A stretch of DNA of 64,000 nucleotides from Danio rerio (taxonomy: Eukaryota; Chordata; Actinopteri; Cypriniformes; Danionidae), in the NCBI RefSeq assembly GCF_049306965.1, contig NC_133180.1, positions 26,136,501 to 26,200,500 of the forward strand, written 5' to 3'. Shown one piece after another: positions 59,001 to 64,000 of the stretch. Each line of letters opens with the position of its first letter. Position 1 is the stretch's first letter. The translations under genes and the position numbers were made by a program. The notes under the pieces were generated by a model that did no database searches, was not told where the DNA came from, and saw only the letters and a list, made by a program, of their open reading frames with translations.

Positions 59001-60287
59001 TAGGTTTTAATGAATCTTTTTCGTAATTGTGAATGCTGAAAAAGAACCTTTATTCTTAAGTGTGTTTGGGCTAATTCTGCTGAATGTGTGAACTATAACA
59101 GGACACAAACATCTGCAAAGGATTACAGGCTCATAATATTGTTTACCTTGTTTGTAAACCTGTTTGATATCTCCGATCTCCTTATTGGTCCTGGAGGCCA
59201 AAATCTCAATAAGAGTATCTTCAGTTGTGCCAGCACCCTGAAGATGAAAAATAGTAGTTTTATATGGAGACAGAGTAAAACAAATAAGTTAAGTCATATT
59301 TAAATTCTAGAGCTGTGGCAAAAAAATAATATCAAATCAAAATATAGTGGGATTCTCTCTTGGATTGATTGAGCTTGGTTTTAACAACAGATGGCACTCT
59401 AGGCTAGATGTTAACTTTCTTAACAACGTTTCAGCACAGCTCTATTAATTTTCAAATATGACATTACCTTCATGGCATATTTGAGCTGGAAGGCATCATA
59501 CTGAGCTGGAGTCATCAGCAGACCCAGAACCACATCTTCAAGCTCACCTTTCAGGGCATTTTTCAGAGCGACATCTAGAGGCTGTATGAAGAGGACATGT
59601 TAGATGAGCGAGAATATGGAAAGTAATATTGTGTTCATTTCAGGTGCAGAAAATATAATACCTTGCTAGTGGCTTGCTGGTAAGCAGCCTTAATTTGCTG
59701 GCGCTGGGCATTGCTCCTGTGGACCAGTGTATCAATGATTGTGGGCTCATCCACACCTGAGAGCAAAATTGACTGTCAATAGAGCAATCATATGACTGTA
59801 CAGAATGTTTGGACATGCAAGGGTTTCATATATATTTCAGAATTAATACAGATACATATACCTTTTGCTTTGATAGCTTTGTCCAGGACGGCTGCATCTG
59901 CAGCTGCGTTAAACTGAGCATAGGGCTTTACCGTTCCTTGTACCTCCTAAAGACATGACAGACAGAAGTTTAAAAAAAAAAAAAAACTTTTAACCTTTAC
60001 TTCCTCATTCATAGTAGACTAGTTGAATAATCAGATTCAATTAAAAGAAAAAAAAATCAAGAAACAAATCTTAGGAAAAAAGCACAGAAATACTGAAACG
60101 TTTGCAAATAACAGGATGAATGTGACTAAAATGGGGAGTGGTGTACATTCCTATCGCTGACTCATTCAGCCTGGTACTGCTCAGATTTTCCAGAAAGTTG
60201 AAGCAAACTTACTGTGATGTCTTGTACTGTGGTCTCTTGCATGCCCTGATAGGCAAGCTGCTCGAGAAATGAACTGACGAAGGACAT
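55967..60287 (-). CDS. anxa1: annexin A1 (whole gene, spliced)
   Basis: Twelve coding exons on the minus strand: 60287-60213, 59946-59862, 59756-59662, 59581-59468, 59237-59147, 58446-58367, 58179-58123, 57054-56961, 56864-56769, 56434-56376, 56273-56151, 56020-55967. Total 1023 nt, 340 residues, all in frame. The short N-terminal arm [15 protein letters not shown] looks like the amphipathic helix that binds S100A11 in annexin A1. Four annexin repeats follow, with type II calcium loops KGVDE (53-57), KGAGT (123-127), KGTD (209-212) and a variant GSGYRG (283-288) in repeat 4. The end, [17 protein letters not shown], is classic annexin A1. Annexins bind acidic phospholipids in a calcium-dependent way; A1 acts at membranes and in resolving inflammation. 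Zebrafish has several anxa1 paralogues; I cannot tell which this is. One intron has a GC donor. Confidence 0.96.
56151..56273 (-). CDS. anxa1: anxa1 coding exon 11
   Basis: 123 nt, residues 283-323, from [20 protein letters not shown] to GKSLYQDIQ. Acceptor TTTTCACAG, donor CAG/GTAATT. The GxGT loop of repeat 4 has tyrosine in place of threonine. Confidence 0.95.
56376..56434 (-). CDS. anxa1: anxa1 coding exon 10, followed by a GC donor
   Basis: 59 nt, residues 263-282 ([20 protein letters not shown]). Acceptor TTCTACAG. The 3' edge reads ATGAAG/GCAAGT: a GC in place of GT in an otherwise ideal donor. No in-frame GT alternative lies nearby. Confidence 0.93.
56769..56864 (-). CDS. anxa1: anxa1 coding exon 9
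   Basis: 96 nt, residues 231-262: [20 protein letters not shown] and [12 protein letters not shown]. The frame requires the acceptor ATATTTAG at 56866-56865; the better-looking TTTTTCAG eight bases later would bring an early stop. Confidence 0.93.
56961..57054 (-). CDS. anxa1: anxa1 coding exon 8
   Basis: 94 nt, residues 200-230: [20 protein letters not shown] and [11 protein letters not shown], the calcium loop of repeat 3. Donor AAAG/GTATGG. Confidence 0.95.
57449..57705. mobile_element. fold-back MITE rich in GGTACAAA, in anxa1 intron
   Basis: The left arm AATAAAGGTACAAAATGTGA / GGGCGGTACCTTTTCAAAAG is answered by AAGTGTACCTTTTGAAAAGG / TACCGCCCCAGTGACAGATT at the right, so nearly the whole 257 bases form one imperfect palindrome. 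Between the arms GGTACAAAAGTAAA is repeated in tandem. A half copy lies at 54935-55080. Confidence 0.85.
58123..58179 (-). CDS. anxa1: anxa1 coding exon 7
   Basis: 57 nt, residues 181-199: [19 protein letters not shown], the linker between repeats 2 and 3. Donor AGG/GTAATT. Confidence 0.94.
58367..58446 (-). CDS. anxa1: anxa1 coding exon 6
   Basis: 80 nt, residues 154-180: [20 protein letters not shown] then ALLSLCK, the end of repeat 2. Donor AAG/GTTGAA. Confidence 0.94.
58735..58865. mobile_element. MITE fragment in anxa1 intron
   Basis: ATCACAAAAGAAGATATTCT and GTTTACTACTATGGATGTCA match the body of the cyprinid TTAA-type element whose ends are seen at 36864 and 38584. Its ends are missing here. 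Confidence 0.5.
59147..59237 (-). CDS. anxa1: anxa1 coding exon 5
   Basis: 91 nt, residues 124-153: [20 protein letters not shown] then [10 protein letters not shown], calcium loop and core of repeat 2. Donor CAAG/GTAAAC. Confidence 0.95.
59468..59581 (-). CDS. anxa1: anxa1 coding exon 4
   Basis: 114 nt, residues 86-123: [20 protein letters not shown] then [18 protein letters not shown]. Donor AAG/GTAATG. Confidence 0.95.
59662..59756 (-). CDS. anxa1: anxa1 coding exon 3
   Basis: 95 nt, residues 54-85: [20 protein letters not shown] then [12 protein letters not shown], repeat 1. Acceptor GCTCTCAG, donor AAG/GTATTA. Confidence 0.95.
59862..59946 (-). CDS. anxa1: anxa1 coding exon 2
   Basis: 85 nt, residues 26-53: [20 protein letters not shown] then LDKAIKAK. 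Acceptor GTCTTTAG, donor AAAG/GTATAT. Confidence 0.95.
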
Positions 60288-60309
60288 GTTGACAACTGGA
60301 ACTCAACAG
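60213..60309 (-). CDS. anxa1: anxa1 first coding exon with leader
   Basis: The exon starts after GGTTTAG at 60310 and carries 22 bases of leader; coding starts at 60287 with ATGTCCTTCGTC. It encodes the N-terminal arm [20 protein letters not shown] then VQDIT. Donor ACA/GTAAGT. Confidence 0.95.
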
Positions 60310-60729
60310 CTAAACCTATATATTAGAATATGACAAAAAAAAAACATTGGCTATCAAAAAGTAATAGGAAAACTTATCACAGAACTACACTTTAAAGAGA
60401 ACGATGATCTTCTAAAAGTTTATAGGAAGTTCATGAGTAACAAAAAGCACAGTAAAGTCTGACAAGTCGCACATTTAAAGAGCTACTGAAAATGACAAAA
60501 TAGTAAATAAAACCGAGATTTAAAGCTTAAAGTGTGCAAAAAACGTCCTGAAATCTATTGCGTAACATTGTAGCATAACTTTCTTCAGCAATATTTTCTC
60601 ATTTGCATATCCCTTTTCAGTAAATAAAAACAACGCTGTTATAACTATGCAACAATTCTATATCTTTTAACAAACTGACAACGCTGGCTATTAAATGAAG
60701 GGTAAGAAATATAGATAATCCCCACTTAC

Positions 60730-60750
60730 CAAGAGCGAATGCACAGCAAG
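60730..60750 (-). other. anxa1: anxa1 non-coding first exon (short)
   Basis: Downstream of the TATA box the minus strand reads TGCATTCGCTCTTG/GTAAGTGGGG, an excellent donor. With transcription starting some 30 bases after the TATA box the exon would be only about 20 bases. The start is estimated. Confidence 0.6.
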
Positions 60751-60772
60751 CGAGGAGAAAAGATTTGAGCTG

Positions 60773-60780
60773 TATTTATA
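60773..60780 (-). promoter_or_regulatory. anxa1: anxa1 TATA box
   Basis: TATAAATA on the minus strand, in GAGTATAAATACAGC, lies about 45 bases before a strong splice donor and 490 bases before the anxa1 start codon. A TATA promoter fits a gene with tissue-restricted or inducible expression. Confidence 0.75.
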
Positions 60781-60799
60781 CTCACAGAACCACACCTAG

Positions 60800-63100
60800 C
60801 AACATCAACTGAAGTGTTGCGCTGCAGTTGGGCGTTGAATACTTTCCTCCTTCCCCTATTAAACACGCGTTACACTGGCAACCTTGCCAAAAAGAAAACA
60901 GTGGGCTGCATAGTTTCTTCTTCTACTTCTTTTAAAGAGACAGTCGGTAATTTGTTTCCTGCTTTTAAACAGGCACCTTGATAAATGAAAGGGGAACTAA
61001 TATCAAATAGATATTTAAAAAAAACATGAAAATAAATCTATACCCTAGTGAGATGCTGAAGACGTATTAGCACCATTATCAAAACTGTTGCATTTTACAT
61101 GGATTCAGACTTATCCTTTGATAAGTGAATAAATTAATCTCCGCTGAATTTCTCCATCTTACAGAGGTCATAGACACACATATTAAACATAGTTTATTAG
61201 CGAAATTATGATTCTTTTCATTTTAAAAATTAGCCTATTTGAGTAACTCCTGCCATAGATCTGCCATATGCCTATTGTTTAGCCGTGGCATGACAGTCAG
61301 CCATATAGTAAACAAAAGCCAGACATTGTCTATTACACATTACAGCCTGACATTTTTTTTTTTTTTTTTTTTTTGAGAATTCTTGTTGAATGTATTTTGA
61401 GCTTTCATCACAAATTCAAGGTAATTTCAGAGCAGATTACATTTAAATTACACATAAATTAATTGAAACTATAATTTTACATACTCTGGCATTTTACATA
61501 CTATATTATTTCACTTCATATTTAATCATCTTAGGTGTGTTAATTTAGTGAAGTGCATCTGGGTGTAAAGCAATAATTAAATGAATGTTTTCTTATTGTA
61601 TGCGCAAGAACACAATAAACACAAGGTGCTGCAGTTGCTGATAGATATTTCTGTTTTTGGACAAAGCAATGAAAGCTTGATCCCAATAGTTTTTTAATTA
61701 GTTAAAGAAATAAAAAAATGACCTAATGAATAAAAAATAAACAAAGTTAGAATAAAACAATTAATAAAAAAGTAATAAAACTATAATAAATATATTAAAC
61801 TCTAAATTAATATTATAAACATTGAAGTTTATTTATTTAGAGTTTATGTTAATTTAAATTTAAAATTAAACAACTTCTATGCATAAGTGCATTTGTTTAG
61901 CAGAAAACAGAAACTGAAATCCCTTTTGCCAAAAGTACACACTGTGAAATTTGTTGATATGGCTACATGTCTTCAAGTATGTAAAATGGAGGCATTTATG
62001 CAATATTGCAAGCACATTATCTGAACCTTTTTACTGAATTCATTTGTCAGTACTTTGTTGAGCAAACTTGTGATTCAGTGGAAATGACAACACATTTTAA
62101 TGGCAAACATTAAAGAGCAACTCCTGAGGTTCTAAATGTGCATTCCTCTGTACACACTAACAAACTGATAACAACCAGACTACACACATATCAATTCTCA
62201 TTTCTAACAAAAGTTTGACTGTTGGAAAAGTACAGCCTTTAATTGCTGCTTTGTTAATGCAGGTTTGTGATTAGCACTGCCCAAACAGGTCTTGACATGT
62301 TTTCTGCCTTTTACATTTTTACAATATTTCCTCACACCTTCATTTTTGACCATGTAAAGGTCTCTGGAATTCTTTTGACATGCATGCATCAGTCATGGAA
62401 TTTGTGATGTTCAAACTTTTCTTACTAACATCCGCGGGTACATCTGATATTGATCAAGTTGCACAGTGTGATTTTAATATGTGCTGGAGTGCATATGCAC
62501 ATTTTTCAACATATGCACAACTCAGTAATGTCATTATAGCAAGTGTGATTCACTTAATAGATTTAGTTCATGCTACAAATAACTTTTTTCCACACCATGA
62601 GTAGTATAATATTTGAATGAGACTAAATTTGCTTTCAAATCGTATAGATACACACAAACTATATGACCAAAAATATCTGACCAAAAAAATGCTATAAGAA
62701 ACTGCTAAACCTGGTTATCTGTATGCTATTGGAAATGTGACTTGAATAGTAAGATTTAAAATGATCTAGTACATTAAATTATTTTAGTTATAATTATTAT
62801 GCTATATTAATATTTTTATACACTGTTTATGGTATGTATAGAATATCAATTTAAAACTAAACTCATTTATGCAGGGTGATGAAATGTCTCAAGAACCTGA
62901 TGTTGAATCTTGTGATTCTCAATTGATTGACAATATTTAATCCATTTAATCCAGACCACCACAATGCAGGTTTTCCATTAGCATTGTCCTGTAGAGATAG
63001 ACTGTTGTAGATCACATTACAATCTCGATCTTACACACAGGAAACCTGATGATAGTCTTCAGTTTGTGTTGGCCATCCCCCCTGAAACCTCATCCACCGA
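60800..63100. other. upstream flank of anxa1, no gene seen
   Basis: AT-rich. A T run at 61350-61374 and AATAAA-rich stretches at 61720-61860. No exon, repeat family or promoter recognised beyond the anxa1 promoter. Confidence 0.45.
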
Positions 63101-63704
63101 GCTTAATATTTAACAAGTGTTGAGAGTTCGGTTCCTCACAAAAACAAGCATCTTTCCAGTTTTTCTCTGTAATGTTCGCTAGTCAGGTCTTCCTACAGCT
63201 CAAGAACTCAGGTAATCTCTCTCTGATTTAATTATTTGTTCATCATTTCTTTAATCAGATTTGCAAAGCAGACTGTGACTGTTTCGCTGATTATGTTAAT
63301 TTTATCACTCACTTCCAACAAAAGCTATCAATGCAAGTGTGTTTGTCTTTTATGCCCAGAGGTGACAAGATTATAGAGCATGTACATTCATTAAATGATT
63401 GCTCACACCCTAAACCATAATCCTTGTTAACGTGGTAGTAAAATACTTTCAAAATTTGTAACTGTCAACATCAAATATACAATGCGAGAGATGATGGATA
63501 GGGAATATGTATTTCTTAATTCATTTATTTTTTTAAAAACCTAGCATATTAACCTTATTGAACTGCATTGCTTATTTGCATGTCTCTGTGTGTGAAGGAA
63601 TCATGTACAGTCACCTCTGAGTGTAACCTGCAAACAGTGTTTCAGCATAATGTCATGACGTGGTTGGTACTATTTCTAAACAAAACAGATAGGAACCCTC
63701 TGGC

Positions 63705-63804
63705 ATGATGTATGTCAATTCTGGAGCAGAAAATGTGTCCATGTCTTTGAACTTCATGGGCAGGAAGTTACGTAACCACACTGTTGCCCCAGCAGCAAAA
63801 CAAC
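63705..63804 (+). CDS. possible plus-strand exon, unknown product
   Basis: From ATGATG at 63705 the plus strand is open for 33 codons (MMYVNSGAENVSMSLNFMGR and KLRNHTVAPAAKQ). It runs into CAAC/GTAAGT, a near-perfect donor. An earlier candidate, from ATGTTCGCTAGT at 63171 to CTCAG/GTAATC at 63211, does not join it in frame with the acceptors I can see. I do not recognise the peptide. It may be a chance open stretch; a real gene would continue beyond the window. Confidence 0.15.
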
Positions 63805-64000
63805 GTAAGTAAACATCACATGTACCCACTCCTTTCGTCACTTGCATTATCAGATTATAGTTTTTCATGCGTATTTGGCTATACAGGGATTGCCTGATCT
63901 ACTTATGAGTATTTCTACCTGTAGTACTCTTAGTGTATATCAATGTTCTATAGTACTCTCAGTCTTTTTAAATGCTCTGTTGTTCCGTAATTTTAGAACA

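Overview
The window is vertebrate nuclear DNA, almost certainly zebrafish (Danio rerio) or a very close cyprinid. It is AT-rich, has split genes with GT-AG introns, and is packed with tRNA-derived DANA-type SINEs, Tc1/mariner relics, hAT-, piggyBac- and Harbinger-like non-autonomous elements and long microsatellites. There is no bacterial, phage or CRISPR content.

Two protein-coding genes can be rebuilt exon by exon, both on the minus strand. anxa1 (annexin A1, 340 residues, 12 coding exons) runs from a TATA promoter near 60780 to a stop at 55967. About 2 kb further along the same strand, mfsd3 (major facilitator superfamily domain-containing 3, the SLC33A2 type, 417 residues, 5 coding exons) starts at a probable CRE/ETS promoter near 53960 and ends with a stop at 14555. 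Every exon junction keeps the reading frame and both proteins are complete. mfsd3 is spread over about 39 kb; its introns, 4 to 12 kb each, make up most of the window.

Layout: 1-14100 is gene-free flank downstream of mfsd3 (SINE, Tc1 relics, nested TTAA-type elements). 14197-53970 is mfsd3, with exons at 14.6, 21.8, 28.7, 36.6 and 49.1-49.8 kb and transposons between them. 54-55.8 kb is the short intergenic gap with an intact SINE. 55.9-60.8 kb is anxa1. 60.8-64 kb is mostly unremarkable flank with one weak plus-strand exon candidate.

The two genes have no evident shared pathway: one is a calcium-dependent membrane-binding protein, the other a membrane carrier. I found no previously undescribed multi-gene system. 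The notable content is a set of nested transposons with readable target-site duplications (a Harbinger-like element carrying a smaller element inside a SINE tail; a solo LTR inside a Tc1 relic; a SINE inside a SINE), a GC-AG intron in anxa1, a minimal upstream ORF in mfsd3, and an inverted duplication that carries a SINE junction.
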